From assembly GCF_022394535.1 (NCBI RefSeq), contig NZ_CP089414.1:372001-436000 (forward strand): a DNA stretch of 64,000 bases. Direction: 5' to 3'. The stretch is from Dyella terrae (GTDB taxonomy: Bacteria; Pseudomonadota; Gammaproteobacteria; Xanthomonadales; Rhodanobacteraceae). The notes beneath the pieces are model-generated. The model was not told the DNA's origin. It saw only the letters and a program-made list of their open reading frames with translations, and did not search any database. This document shows, piece after piece, positions 1 to 14,700 of the stretch (position 1 is the first letter of the stretch; each line of letters begins with the position of its first letter). A program made the position numbers and the translations under genes.

Positions 1-3000
1 GCTTGCGCCACGGCGGCCACTTGCACTTGGATCGTGCGTGTAAAGCTCATCGCACCGTCGCTGCCGGTCACCGTGAAGGTGTAGATGCCCTTGTTGTTGG
101 TGCCGCCGGTGGCGGCGAACAGGTCCGGCGTCCAGTTCAACGTGGCCTGGTTGCCGTTGCCTGCTGCCGGTACGCTTAGCGTCATGCCTTGCGGTAGGCC
201 GGTTGCCGTCCAGTTGATCAGATGGCCAGCCGAATCGTTGGCGTAAAGGTTCAACGCCAGCGGGTTGCCTTCATTGGTGTTGAGCATCACCGGCGTGGCG
301 GCATCGCCCGTGTCATTCACGGCCGTGCCATTGAGCTGCAGACCAAGCAGTTGCGGCGGCGTATCGCTCGTCACCACCACCACGTGAATGGTGTGCGTCA
401 CCACGTTCGGCACCGGATTGGCCGGGTTGACGTAGCCCTGGTTCTGCGGCGGCAAGCCGCTGTCGGTGACGGTGATGGTGATGTCGTGCGGACCGATGTC
501 GGCGGCCGTCGGCGTCCAGTTCAGCAGTGCCTGGCCGTACTGCGTGCCCAGCGTCAGCGTGGCGCCGGCTGGCAGGCCGCTGCTGCTCAGGTGCAGGCCA
601 TCCTGGTCCATGTCGCTGATGGAGAACGGCAGGCTCAGCGGCTGGCCGATCACCGCCACGATCTGTTGCGGCAGGTTGAATACCGGCGGCTCGGTCAAGC
701 TGGTGGCCGTGACTACGAAACGCTGTGCGGCAGCCACGCCGGTCACCGTGTTCTGCGCCACCACCGTGAGCGTGTAGTCGCCGCGGTCGTTGTCGCCCGG
801 TGCCAGATGGATGGTGCCGGTGATATGGCCATCTGCGGTCGGCGCGTTCTGCGCGAAGGTTGCGAAGCGTGGCAAGCCGTCGATGGTCACCTGTAGGTTG
901 TCACCTGCACCCGCCGCAATGCTCACCGGAATATCCAGCGTGCCACCCTTGGCGATGGTGGCGTCGGCGATCGGCGCAATGGTGGGCGGCAGGTTTACCT
1001 GCACCACGGTGATCGGGATGGTCACCGTGCTCGTCATCGGCGTGCCATCAGCGTTCTTGCTGGCGACCACGGTGACTTTGTAGAGGCCCGCCTGGTTGTA
1101 GCCGGGCGTCCAGTTGATCTGCAACGTGTCGGGATCGAAGGTGGCGCCCTGCGGCAGGCCGGTCACCGTGTAGGTCACGGTCGCCGGCACCGCGCCGCCG
1201 TTCTCATCGACAGGCGGCGCGTTCGGCGCAAGACGTTCTTCGGGTGCAAATAGCGGATTGTTAGGGTCGAAGGCGAACACGCTGATGCTCAGCGGCTGGC
1301 CTTCCAGCGTGGTCCATGGCTGGCCCAGGTTGCTGTCGAACTGCAATGCGCCGTTCGCATGCAGCACGTTGAACGCAACCGTCTGCTGCACGCTGGTCTG
1401 CTGCGTGCTGCCATCGGGATTGGTGTACGTGGCAGTAAGCGTCACCGCCACGTTGACCGCGCCCAGCACATCGTAGTCCGGCGTCCAGCTCAGCCAGCCG
1501 GTGCCGCTGTTGAGCGTCATGTCGGCCGGCAGGTAGGCCGCGCTGTAGCTCAGCTTCACCGCGGTGCCGTCGGCACGCTTCAGGCCGCCCGGCACGGTTC
1601 CGGAAAGCTGCAGGCCAAGCGTGTCGCCCTCGCGTACCGTCTGCGGCTGCACCGGTGCGAGCACCGGCTGCGCCCACACGGTATTGACCACGATATCGAA
1701 GCTTTCGCTGGTGGTGATCTTGCCGTCGGTGACGCTGACCGTGACGTTCCGATACGTGCCGGCCTGATCATAAGTCGGCGTCCAGTTGAGCGTACCCGTA
1801 CGGGCATCGAACGAGGCGCCGGGCGGCAGGTTGCTCATGCTGAAGGTAAGCGGATCGCCGTCGGCATCGGAGGCGATGATCGGCAGTGACCAGGCCTGGC
1901 CTTCATTGATCGTGACGTCTTCTTGTGGAGCCAGCACCGGGTCGTTGTTGCCATTGCTCACCGGTATATGCAGCGTGCGCAGCGAGACGCCGCCATGGCC
2001 ATCCTGCACGCGCAGAACGATCAGTGTGTCGGCTTCGGCGGATGCGTTCGGCGTCCAGCTCAACGTGGCTGTGCCGTGGTAGTACCCATTGTCATCGGTG
2101 GTGTAACCGGGCGTAGGCGTTAGCGTCAGCCCCTTTGGTGCCTGCACGACTTGCCAGTAAAACGCCGTACTGGTCTGGTCGACCGCGTCCAGCTGTGCCG
2201 TCCATGCCTGGCCTATGGTCGCGGGAGTGGCGAATGTGTTGCCGCTATAGTCAATCGCGACATCGGAACCGTCGACGGCGGATGCATCACTGCCATCAGT
2301 GCTTCCGTCGGTGCTGCCGTCATCGGCGGGCGCCGGAGGAATGATGCCGATGCTGGGAGGAAGGGCGGCTGTCGGCACCGCATAGATGCCATGGCCCAGG
2401 TTGAACTTGGCCAGGTTCGCGAGGCCGCCGATACCCAGCTGGCTGGCTGGCACAACGGTAATGGTCTGGTTCGCGAGCGTGGCACCCACGGCAAGCTTGC
2501 CGTTGCTCAGCGCGCTGGTGAGATCCAGCGCCCACAGGTCGGATTGATCACCCGTCCCCTGGGTCGCGCCGGCGATGGTGTAGCCGAAGTAAGCACCCGG
2601 ATCGAGCAGCAGCATCAACGGGCCATGCAGATCCTCGGTACCGATGTTGGTCACGCTGACGTCATAGCTCACCGCGCCCGTGCTGTCGTCAGCGCGGGTA
2701 TTGGTGAACTGCAGTTTCACCGCGCTGCTCATGTCCAGCAGCGCCGTGAAGCTGGTGATGCTGTCCTGCCCGATGCGCAACTGCGCGGCGCTGCGCAGGT
2801 TGCCGCTGACCGTCAATTGATAGTGACCGGCCGGCAGGCCGCTGACGTCGAGATACGCAGTATGCGTGGCGGCATCCCAACGTACCGATGTCGGCGAGAT
2901 CGCCTGCGCACCGGTATCGCTGGATTGCAGCACGTAGTTGGACGGATCGAGCACCGACGAACCATCAGTCAGCGCCGATTGCGGATCGCTGCCCAGCCAC

Positions 3001-6000
3001 ATGTCCTGGTCGAACTGGACTGCGATCTGGTTGAGCGGCAGTGGTACCAGCGCACCATCCGGTACGCTGGTGGCGATCACCTTCGGCGCGTGCGCCGGTG
3101 CGATCTCGTCGACGCTGCCGGTCTGCGCCACCAGGATGCGGCCGTCCGCCGTGGTGATCACGCCTTCGCCCTGCGTGCCGCCGCTGGCGACCTGCAGCAC
3201 GCGACGCGATTGCAGCTCGATCATCCACACGGCCGAGCCGTGCGTGCTGTCGGTGACGCCGTTGATCTGGACGTGCTGCGGCAGGCCGCCCGTGGCGATC
3301 AGCAAGCCATCGAGCAGGGAGCCCGCCTGGCCGAACGCGATGTGGTCGACCACACCGTTGATGCTGTATTCCAGCTCCGCGCGACCCAGCGTGGGGCCGC
3401 TCATCGGGAAGCTGATGATATTCGTCGTGCCATTGGGATCGGCCGCGGTGATCTCGCTGCCGCTCCACTGCACGCCCCACAGTCGTCCATCCGGCCCGAA
3501 GGCCAGCGACGACACACGGGTGTTGCTGAAGTGCTGCCACTGCTGGGTCGGGTCGGTAACGTTAGGGTGGAACACCTCGATGCCACTGCCATCGGAGACA
3601 TAGATGTCGCCGGTGCCCGGCTGGATCGCCAGGGCATGCGTCAGCGGCTGACCGCTGGGTCCCTGCATGTGACGTAGCACGGTGCCGCTGTTGGCATCGA
3701 CCTGCAGCAACTCATTGCCGGTCATCACCCACAGTTGACCCAGCGAGTCCACCGCCATGTCGAGCACCGGTTGATCCAGCGTGAACAGCGGCGTCGTGCT
3801 GTGGCCGCCATCCTTGCTGTAGCGGTACACCGCATTGCGTTCCGTGCCTGCGCTGACCAGCAGCGATCCATCGGGCAACTGGACCAGCGCCATCGCGCCG
3901 ATGTCGCCTTCGCTGGTGGTGAAGCCATCAGCGATGCTGCGCGTACTGAAGGGCGCCAGCACGCTGGTGAGATCGCCCGGGTTGTTGCTCGCCACATTGC
4001 CCGGCAGCAACTGTGTCGCCTGCTGGAACAGAGGATTGCTGTTGTAGGTGCGGTCCTGCGGGGCTTGTGGCGTCTGCGTGGTCTGGTCCAGCGTCGGGGT
4101 GACGCCCAATCCATCCAGCACGGCCTGCCGCGCGCCGTCATCCGGCAGCACTGCATTGGTGACATTGGCCGCTTCACGGTTGCCGGCGTTGTCGGTGGCG
4201 ACGGCCAGGAACTCGTACGTGTTGCCGGCGACACCAGTGAACACGGCCTCCGTGGTGCCCGGATCGACCTGGCGCTGCCAGATCTGGAAGTCGCCGCCAT
4301 TGGTGGCGACATACACGGTCACGAAGCGAATGCCGCTGGCGTCGCTCTGCGCGTTCCACTTCACGTCATAGGTGGGCGCACCCTGGGTGTTGTTGCCCAG
4401 TGAGGTGACCGTCACCGCCGTGGTCGGCGCCTTGGCATCGAGCGTGGTGGCGACGGGTGTGCTGTCGATCGGCGGAGCGCCATCGAAGAAGATGCGCGCC
4501 TGCGTGGTGATCTTCGCACCCGTGGTAGCGCTGCCCAGCGCGGCGACGGTGAAGCTGACAAAGCCACCTTGCGCGGCGCTCTGACCGCTCACTGGCGCGA
4601 GCAGGGCATTGGTGACGTTCTGCATCACCTCACCGGTGTTCGGGTCGATCGCCTGGATCAGCCAGGTGGCGATATCCGAAGCCACGTCGATGCCCGCGCT
4701 CACGCGCAGGATGTAGCCCTTGCTCGCCGTGAAATCGAAATCGGCCTGGAAGTTCGCACGGTCGGCAGGGACATGGATATTGATGTCGCCGATCTTGAGA
4801 TCGCCCAGACGCAGCGAGCGCGGATCGAGGCTGGGATCGAGCTGCGTGACGATGCGGATCTGACCCACGCCTGTGGCGCCGGGATTGCTGAAGGCAAAGC
4901 TGTAGGGCAGGGGCGTCGCGGCGGGCACGTAGACCGAGCCATCACTGGCCACCGAGGTACCTTGCGGACCTTGCACGCTGATGGCCGCCTGCGTGGCGCC
5001 CTTCTGTTGCGCCACCAGTTGCAGGTACTGCGCAAGATTCAGGCTCTTGCCCGGCAGCGGGTTGAACTGCTGGTCAAGCAGGCCTTCTGAACGCAGGTAT
5101 TCCAGCTCAGACTGGTTGCCGACGAAGACGCGGAAGTTCTCGAATTGCAGCGTCACGCCAGCGTTCTGGTTGAAACTCGACGGATCGGCAAGTTTAGGCA
5201 CCGGCACTTCCACGCTATCGCCCTGCTGGTCGGTGCGTGTTTCGTAATGATCGATGCCGTCCTGTGCGGCATTGGGGTCACCAGCGTAGGAAGCGGTGTT
5301 GCCATACCACTGCTGTACCTTGCTGAAGAAGCCGGCAATGTCAGCCTGTGTGCGATAACTGTCGCCGCCCTTCGACAACAGGATGCTGGCCGCCAGGGTG
5401 GCATTGAGGCTGACCACCTGCGGATCGGTACTGATCGGCGGCGCCTGGTCGGCGGGTTGCAGCATGCCGGCCTGTTCCAGCGCGGCCAGATAGCCGGCTA
5501 CCCACTGCGACGCATCCGCGGCGAGCACACTCAGCGCGGTGGGGGCGCTCTGGTCGGCCAGGATCGCGCTGCGCAGTTTCAGCGCGTACGTGGTCTGTTC
5601 GGCGATGAATTCGTCGCGTGTCAGCGCCGTGGCGGCACCGACGATGTTCATTTGGAACGATTCGGACAGTGCCTCCTGATCGTCGAGTGCACGCAGTTTC
5701 GGATTGTTGAATCGCGCGGTGAGACCCTGTTGGATTTTGTCCAGGTCGCTCACGCCATTGTCGAGCAGACCTTCCGCCTGCCAGTCCGGATGCGTGGCAT
5801 ACAGCGCCTGGCGCAGGGCGTTGAAGTCGCCGTTGAGCCATGCGGTGAGACCCGGGTAGGTCTGCAACTGGAAGGTCATGCTGACCGTGCCCTGGTCGGC
5901 CACGTCGAACGCGTAGCCCGGGGCGAGGTTGTAGCCGAAGGTGTTCTCCGTGCCGTCCAGTGAGGCCCACGGAATATCCGTGCGCGTCTGCGTGCCGGGC

Positions 6001-8722
6001 GTTTGACCGTAATTCTGCGTATTGGCCGGCGCGCCATCGACATTGCCGAACGGCGAGCCGCCGACATTCGAGGCGAACACCGCGTACGGCAGGTTCAGGC
6101 TGTCCAGCAAGTCCTTGTTGTAGCCCATTTCCGCCGCGCCGAAGTCGAAGCGCACGTACGGCGTATCGACATTGGTGAGGCTCTGCAGCGAGACACTGTA
6201 GGTGCCTTCGCTGCCCGGATCGAGCGTACGCGGTCCGCCGATGCCGATGGTGACATCGTCCTCGATGCCGCGCTGCACGAGGTAGCGATCCGCCTCGGTG
6301 ACGCTTTGTCCATTCGGGTTGGTGACGGTGACGTCGTACAGCCCCAGCGGGAAGTTGCGCGTATCGAAGATGGCGCGGATATGTGTGGCGTCGAGCACCT
6401 GCCAACGGGACGGTTCGGCTTCGAACACGCCGGGGCGCGACAGCTTCACGATGGCGCCAGCCTGGAAGGCGGAGCCATAGATATCCAGCGTCACCCAGCG
6501 ATGATCGTCATCGCTCACGCCGCCACTGTCGGGCGTAACCTGGGTAATGGACAACGGCAGCAGATCGGCACGCAGCGTCGTTGGCACGTTGGTGCCACTG
6601 CGGGAGCGCACCAGAATGTAGTAATCACCCGCCTGCGTGCTGGGGATCACCACCTGCTGATCGGCGGAGGACGCATTGCTGTAGGCGGCGTCGTAGGCAA
6701 ACGTAGTGGGTACATCGCCGTAACGGATATACAGCTCGTTGTCGCCGCTGCTTTCCAGCGCATCGAGCATCACGCGTAGGGTTTGTCCCGCGGCAACGCT
6801 GACCTTGTACAACTGCACGTCGCCATTGGAGAGCGTGGTCTGCAGCGGGCTGGCGATGTTGAGCGTCGGCACCTGCGTCTGAATGGCGGCTGCGGATGCC
6901 GTCATCGTCTCCGGCGAGCCGGTTTCCTCATAGATGTCCGGCCGCACGATGATGCGCCAGCTGCCGTCCTTCAGCGGCGGCAGTTGCGCAGTCAGTGTTC
7001 CCGTATAGCCCGCATTGCTGACTACGTCCCCGCTGTGCACCACCTTGCCGAGCAGGATGTCGCCCACACTCCAGGTGTTGTCCTGCGACAGGTAGATCGC
7101 ATCGGTCCAGCTGCCGGTAGCCGGATTCACCGAGTTGTTAGTGACGTTGTAGGTGACCGTGACCTGGTCGCCCACCGTTGCCGTCGGCGGCACCGTCACG
7201 GTGCCGACTACGAGGTCGGCCGGCGGCGGCGCGTTGATCAGCATCGGCTGCGCGGCGGCGGTTTCGTTGTTCTTGTCCTGACGGAACTCCAGCACATGAC
7301 CATCGGGGCCACTGCCGAACACATTGGCCGGATCGGTCACCACGAACACGTAGTAGGGACCATCCAGGTCCTTCGGTGCGGTGACGGTGAACTGTCCATC
7401 GTAGCCCGCACCCGCGGCGAGGCCGCCGGTATGGCTTATGTAGCCTAGGTAGCGATCGTGCTGCAGGTCCAGCGTGCGGTCGCGTGACACGTACACCATG
7501 TCGTACCACTGACTCTGGTCGCCCGGCGTGGCACCGCCGTTGTTGTCGACGTGGTAGTTCACGGTAAAGCTCTGACCAGCCGTCACCGCCTGTGGTGCGG
7601 TGACCGTGGCCACCTGCAGATACGGCGGCGTCACTTGCACCACGTTGATCGGAATCGACGAGATGCGGCCTGCGCCGGTGCTCTCATACACGGGCACGGC
7701 ACCCTGGCCGCTGCCCGTCACCACATCCAGGCCTTCGCGAATGGCGCTGGGCGTGCTGTACAGCCAGTCCTTCACCGTCGTGGTGTCGGTTTTCACCAGT
7801 ACGTAGTACTTACCGCCGATCGATTGTGGAATATGGAAACTGGCGGTTTCGGTGTACGACTGGCCCGGCTGCAGATAGGCCGGCTTGCCGTCAGGGCCGA
7901 TGATCGACACGGCCTGAACGCGGGCGGGGTTGTTGTAGAGCGAACCCTCGATCAGCGGATAGTCACCGGACTCCAGCGAGCCGTCCGTAGACAGGTACAC
8001 ACCATCGTTCCAACTGGTGGCGCGCGTGGCGCGCGTGCCGGTGTTGGTGACGGTCCAGGTGAGCGTCACCAGGTCGCCCGAGTCCGGCGTAGCGTTGGAG
8101 ATGCTGACATTCTGGATCTGCAGGTCAGGCTCGCGGTACGTGATGTTCAGCGAGCCGCTGCCGATACGTCCGGCTGTATTGCCACCTTCGTACGCGTGGT
8201 AGGCGTAGTAGTTCAGTTCATTACTGTTGGTGCCGCCGCTCATGTCGTCGGTGTGCGGCGCTGTCTTGGGCGCGGGGCCGTTCAGTCCACCGTTGCTGGA
8301 GTAATCGCTATCGGCGATCACGTAGATGTAGTAGGTGCCATCGGTACCCGGCGGCAACTGCACGTTGGCTGTCGCGGTATAGCTGCCGCCCGCGGCGAGA
8401 CCGCTGGTGTTGTAGTGAGCAAACGCACCCAGGGCCGTGGCGCGGGAGGGAATGAACGTGGGGTCGGTGCTGATGTACACCGAATCCACCCAGCCGGTGC
8501 TGCCCGGCCACACTGTCTGACCGTTGTTGGTTACCGTCCAGCTGATCTGCGTAGTCTCGCCGGAGTAGTTCTGCGGCTGGCACTGCACGGCGGTGACCTG
8601 CAGGTTCGCCGGATGCGCGACCACCGTGCTGGCCACGGCCTTGCTGCGCATGACCTGGGCTTCGGGCGCATGCGTCCAGGCATCGCCGTCAGTCCGCACG
8701 ATCACGTAGAGGCCGGTGATGT
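1..8722 (-). CDS. C-terminal continuation of the giant LEPR-XLL repeat protein (partial, runs off left edge)
   Basis: This frame (codons covering 3k to 3k+2) appears open from about 8722 to base 1 and directly continues the protein encoded at 8689-24639; the two frames join if one base is removed at about 8723-8726. In order of translation I see: four more CARDB-like units (about 8640-6950), a pre-peptidase-C-like segment (about 6880-6540), an IPT-like segment, and a unique region containing the loop FFDGAPPIDS (about 4480). A beta-propeller/NHL-like stretch follows (about 3900-3000). From about 2340 to the edge there are about seven dystroglycan/cadherin-like putative Ig domains with the LPxGxxxxxxTxxxxWTP signature. 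There is no stop before the left edge, so the C-terminus and any secretion signal lie outside the window. This part has no start codon of its own with a convincing ribosome site, so it is either read only with the upstream part or is a broken remnant. Confidence 0.75.
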
Positions 8723-11700
8723 CCGGCGCTGAGTTGTACGGTCTGGTTGACGGTGTAGCTCTGGCCATTGTTGAGCGTGCTGCTCTGGTTGTAGTCGCCC
8801 AGCTTCCAGATGTTCCTGGCTTTGGTGAGGTCCGGGTTGTCAGCGACATAGACACTGTCGATCCAATTGCCGGTGAAGGCATCGCCCTGGTTCTGAACGG
8901 TGTAGCTGAAGCTGAAGTTGCCGCCGGCATCGGTGCTCGTCGGCGCCGTCACTTGAGTCACTTCCAGGTCGGGCGGAGTAACGCCCAGCACACTGATCGC
9001 GCGTCCCTTGTAGTTGTCGTTGTTGATCTGGGTGGCGTCGTCCGTATTGGTGTTGGACGCCAGCTCGTTCTGCAGGATGGTGCCGTAGCTGTTGGTCCAG
9101 ACGGTGATGTAGTACTGGCCGCTCAACGTGCCGTCGGGGATGGTGACCTGCATGTTGCCCAGGTAGCTGTCGCCGACATTGAGATTGCCGGTATGCGTGC
9201 TGGAACTCAGCAGCACATCGCCCTTGTTGGCGCCCGGCCGCTTTGGATCCTTCGCCAGCCAGACCGTATCGGTCCAGCTGTTGACATCCGCCGTCAGGCC
9301 GCTGGTGGGCGCGCTGCCCAGGTTGGTCACCTGGTAGCTGACATTGATGCTGGCGCCATGCACGGCCTGGTCAGGCGCCGTCACGTTGCTGGTGACCAGA
9401 TCCGCGAACGGCACCGAGTCGATGTAGAAATGCGCGGCCTTGCTGTTGTTCGACTGGTTGGGGATGGTGTCGACGACGCGGTTGCCGTTCGCCACCACGA
9501 TCAGGTAGTAGTCGCCGCTGAAGGTGATCGGCACATGGATGCTGCCGGTGACATTGCTGTAGCTCTCGGTGCTGCCCAGCGCGCTGGTGTTGGCGAACGT
9601 GCCGACCAGCTGCGCGGTGGCATCGAGTTGGCCGCTCGCTGACAGGTACACCTGGTCCTGCCACTGGCCGGTCGCTGGCACGCTGCCGGTGTTCTGGATG
9701 GTGTACTGGATGCCGACATCGGTGCCGGCCTTGACGTGGTCGGGCAGGGTAACGCTGCTCACGATCAGGTCGGGACGCGGTTGCAGGCTGACCGTGCAGG
9801 CGGTGCTGCTGAGCAGCGTGGCATCGGCGCGAACGGCGGGGTCCTCGTAAATGCCACCGTCGGAGTTGGCAATGACCTCCAGGCGATAGGCGCCCTGGAG
9901 GTGCAGCGGCAGGAGCACCTGCTTGTCGTGCGTATAGCTGATGCCCGGTGCCAGCACCTGGTCGTAGGTGAAGCTGCCCAGGTCGATCGGCGGGCTGCTG
10001 CCATCAACGGAAACAAGCTTCAGCGAATCGGTCCATGGGCCCACGGCATCGGCCTGGCCCTGGTTGATCACAGTCCAGGTCGCATCGACCAACTGGCCTT
10101 CCATGGCGGTCGGCGGCAAGCTGGCCGATTCCACCTTCAGGTCGGGCGAGGGCGACAGCGTCACTGGCACCGCGATGTGTGCCACGTTGTCCTGACCGTA
10201 GATGAATTCATACGGCATGCCGGAAGCAGCCGTGCGCACATTGACGTAATACGTGCCCTGCAAGCCGTTCGGCAACATCACGTTGATGCTGCGCGCGTAA
10301 GTGCTACCCGCCGACAACTGGCCGAGATGATCGGCGTTGCCGAGCTGCGCCACCACGTTGTTGCCCGCCGCATCGCTGCTCAGCCATACCTGGTCAGACC
10401 ACTGCGTGCTGTCGGTGATGCCGATGCCGTTGTTGATCACCGACCAGTTCACCGCCAGCGACTGGCCACTGCTGGCGCTGCCCTGCGTGGTAAGCGACTG
10501 CACCTGCAGGTCGGCATAGGGCTTGGGCATCACGTCGATGGTGTGCGAAGCCTGGGCCGTGTTGACCGCAGTGAGGCTGTTCTGGAAGACCTGACCGAGT
10601 GCATCGCTGATGACGAACAGCTTGTAGCGGCCGCTCGTGCCCGGCGGCAGCATCACGTGCAGCTGTCCGGTATAGCTGGCGCCCTGGGCCAGTGCGCCAT
10701 CATGCTCGACCGTGCCGAGCACTAGGTCGTCGCTGTTGCCCGGCGCATCGTGGGTGGTCAACACCACGCGATCCACCCACTCGGTGCTGTTGCCGGCGCC
10801 GGTGCCGGCATTGGTCACCGTCCAGCTCACGTCCATCGACGCGGGGTCATCAATCAGTTGCGTCGGCGCCGTTACGGCGCTCACCGCAAGGTCAGCATAC
10901 GGGGCCAGCGAGACCATCGTGCTCGACTGCGCACTGTTCTGGTCGTAGGCGTGCTCATTGAGCACGTGATTGGCATCGGCAACTACCAGTACGTCGTATT
11001 CGCCGCTCGCGGCGAGCGGCAGCTGGTAATCATACGAGCCGGTGTAGCTCGCGCCGGCCGCGAGCGGGCCGGTCTGGGGTACATCGGCCAGCTTGGTGGT
11101 CTGTCCGTTGTGGACCAGATACACGCTGTCGATCCAGTTGCCGGTGGCGACGGCGCCGTTGTTGGTCACCGTCCATTGCACGTGCAGATCATTGCCCGAC
11201 ATCAGCGTGGCAGGGCCAGTCACGGCACCGACCGCCAGGTATGGCCTGGCCACCGTCACGGTATTGCCGCGACCGACGTCGTGATCGGTGCCGCCACGTT
11301 CGTAGATGGTGCCGTCGGCATTGGCACGCACCACGAACGTATACGTCCCTTCCGCAAAGCCAGGCGGCAGCGTGAACGTCACGCTGCGGTTGACGCTGGC
11401 ATTGGCTGCAATGCCATCGGTGTAGAGCTGGTTGGCGACTTCGATCAGCTGTCCATTGCCTGGATCCAGGTAGATGCGATCACGCCAGGCACCGGTCGTT
11501 GCCGCGTTGCCGGTGTTGTTGGCGGTATAGCTCACAGTGACCGCATCGCCCGGCCGCATCGTGGCCGGGCCTGCGACATTGGTGACGGTAAGATTCGGCA
11601 CCGGCGCCAGCGCGATATGCATCACGCTGCTGGCCAACAGATTGTCGGCGGTATGGCCGTTCTCCACGACCATGCCGTCGCTGTTGCTGTAGACCAGGAT

Positions 11701-14700
11701 GTAGTAGTCGCCGGTCAGGTCGCGCGGCAGGCTCAGCGTCGCATTGCCAGTGTAGCTGCCGCCATTGGTGAGCACGCCGGTGTGCGTGATGGCGCCGGCC
11801 AGCACAATATCGTCCGCCGAGGGCGTCGGACTCTTGGCCAGCACGATGCGATCGTTCCACAACGGCGAACTGGTGGGCGCATTACCAGTATTGCTCACCG
11901 TCCAGCTGACGTTGATGCTGTCGCCACTGTTCACGCTGGTGGGCGCGTTGACCGCTGTGATGCTCAGGTCGGAGTAGGCCGCCGCCACCGCGATCGGGTG
12001 GGTGCTGCTCGTGCTGTCGGCGCGTGTATCCGGTTCCAGCACCTCGTCGCCCGAGTCACTGACGACGTAGATGTAATAGTGCCCGTCATTGAGCATGGGC
12101 AGATTCAGCGCCGCGGTCTGCATATACGACTGACCGACCGAAAGCGCGCCGTTATGGCGCACCGTGCCGATCACGATGTCGTTGCTTCCCGGCGTGGCGC
12201 TGGTGCCGAGCATGATCGTGTCGTTCCATGCGTCACTGGTGGACGCCTGGCCGCTATTGGTGACTGTCCAGCTCACCGTCACGGGCTGCCCGCCGATACC
12301 GGTCACGGGCACGCTGACGTTGCTTATCTTCAGGTCCGCATACGGCGTGGTTGCCGATACCACAGACGTCGTCGCTGTGCCGTTCTGAATACTGGTTTCG
12401 AACAGCTGCTGCACGCCGGCTGCGTTGCTGTCGGCCGTCACCGTGATACCAAGGCTGCCGGCGCCGACGAGGCCATCCGGCAGGCGGAAGGTGAAGCTGC
12501 GTAGGCGATGGTCACCCGCCACGATCGAGCCATTGGCCTGGCCATTGGTGATGGCCGTGGGGTCGTACACCAGACTGGTGTTGAGCAGCATCGTGCCGTT
12601 GTCGGCGCGCGTCACCTGGATGCGATCATTGAACGCAGCGCCGGTCGCGCTGCTGCCCATGTTCCAGTCTTCCCAGGTGATGGTGACCAGTCCACCAGCT
12701 TGGATGGTGGTGCTGGTGACCTGCAGGTTCTTTACCTGCAGCGCGGGGCCGACCGCCTGATCGATCTCAGCCGTGTTGTCGGTCTTGACCGGGCTGGCTT
12801 CCGCAATCTCGTTGAGGCTGTCGGCAATCAGCTTGATGGAGAAATTGCCCGAGGCATCGACGCCGTTCGGCCAGGTAAAGCTCGTGGTGCGCGAGCGGGT
12901 GCCGCCCACGGCGAGGGTGCCTTGCGTATCGCGCAGCGTTACCGTCGCCACCACGGCGCCCGTGCTCAGGTTGGTCACCTGCAGCAACTCGCTCCATGGT
13001 TGCGTGACGTCCGTCGTGCCGTCGTTGATCGTCGTCCAGGAGGCATTGACGGTCTGCCCCGGCTGGAAGTTCGCGGCTGGCTGCAGCGTGAAGTTCTGCA
13101 CCTGCAGGTCGGGATAGGGCGCGAGGGCCACGCTGATCTGGGTGCTCGCGGCGGTAGCGCTGGTTTCCTTGAAGATGTTGTCGGAATCAGCGATGACCGT
13201 GACGCTGAGCGTGCCGGCGGACAGGTTGCCATCGGGCAGGCGAATCTGCTGCTGGCGATTGCGCGCGTCGTTGAGGTTCAGAACGCCGTTGCCGGAGACG
13301 CTGGCGTCATACGGCACGGTGACATCGGCAACGATCGCGCCAGTCGCCGTGTTGCGCACGATGATGCGATCGTTCCAGTTGCCGCTGGTGGGCAGTGTGC
13401 CTTGGTTGGTGTCCACCCATTGCACGTTGATGGTCTGACCGGTCTGCAGGCCTGTGTTCGGCGAAACAGTGACCGAGGTGACTGCCAGCGCCGGCGACGG
13501 GCTGGCGACCAGCGAGTTCAGGACCACGGTGGGCGGGTTCTGCACCTGGATCAGGTTGAACGCCAGATTCGGGATCGCGCTGTTGTTCGGGCTCGGGTTA
13601 TTGATCACCAAGGTGTAGCGGCCGCCAGCGGCCAGCGTACCGAGGTTGAACGGATAGCCACCGGCTACGTAGTAGGTGGGCGAGCCCCGGTAAGCCTCAT
13701 AGGCCATGCTGGCCATGTTCATCACGGCGCGGCCTTCTGGATCGAACAGGGTCCAGTTGGGTGCCACGCTGTAGTTGTTGGTGCCGGTGCTGCTTCCTGC
13801 GAGCACGTCGAGGAAGTACTGCGCGCCGGCCTGCGCATCGAAAGTGTAGACCTGTATGCCGCGCGGGTCGGTGGTATTGGCGGCGACAGGCGTGCCCGCC
13901 GTTATCGGCGTGGCCGTGCTTTGGTCGAGTACTGCGAAGCTATAGGGCTGCGCATCCGCGCTGTTGTTGACGATCGTCAGCACATAGTCGCCAGCAGCCA
14001 GCAGACCGGACGTGCTGTTGTTGGGGGACAGCACGACCTGTCCGCTGGCATTCACCAGGGACCAGTAGTTGCTGCCATTCGTGCTCAGGTCATGGAAGGC
14101 CAGGATGCCGGGTTGATCCAGATGCACCGTGTAGTGCGTGGCGATCTGATGCGTCGGCAGGATCCCGCTGACCACCGTATTGAGCGGCAGCGGCGGCGCG
14201 CTGGTGTCGACGTAGAAGTTGTAGCTGCTGTTGCTATAGACGCTTTCGAGCAGCACGTAGTAGCTGCCCGCATCCAGCGGGAGATAGCCGGAGTTGTCGT
14301 AGATCCACTTGAATGCCAGCGTCTTGCCGGACGCCGATATCAGGCGAAGCCTCGTGTAGTAGCTGCTGCCCGACATGTTGAAAGAAAAATTGCCGGCTTG
14401 CGTCAGGTTCAGCTGGTACGCCACGACACTTGGGTTATTCACCGTGCCGCTGGTCATCGTATCCGTCGACAGGACCGGCGCGCTGGTGATGTCGCTGACT
14501 GTCAGGTTGACATTGCGCGTAGAGGTATTGCCGTTGGCATCACTGATCTTGAAGGTGTACGTGCCAGCACTGGGAAGAACGATCCCCATGTTGTTCGCGG
14601 CGCCGCTATCGTTCTCAGCCCTGGGCGTGCCCGAGTAGATCAACGCACCTTGTGCGTCGAAGACCTGCACGTTCACATTGGGGTTGTAATCGCTCGTGCT

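Noticed and set aside
5341..6405. 354-aa minus-strand ORF
   Set aside because: It lies in a different minus frame from the CARDB/Ig-like continuation and has shadow composition.
222..8732. Many plus-strand ORFs (up to 508 aa) opposite the giant gene
   Set aside because: They are Arg/His/Gly-rich antisense shadows with no ribosome sites or domains; the minus frame encodes recognisable repeats throughout.
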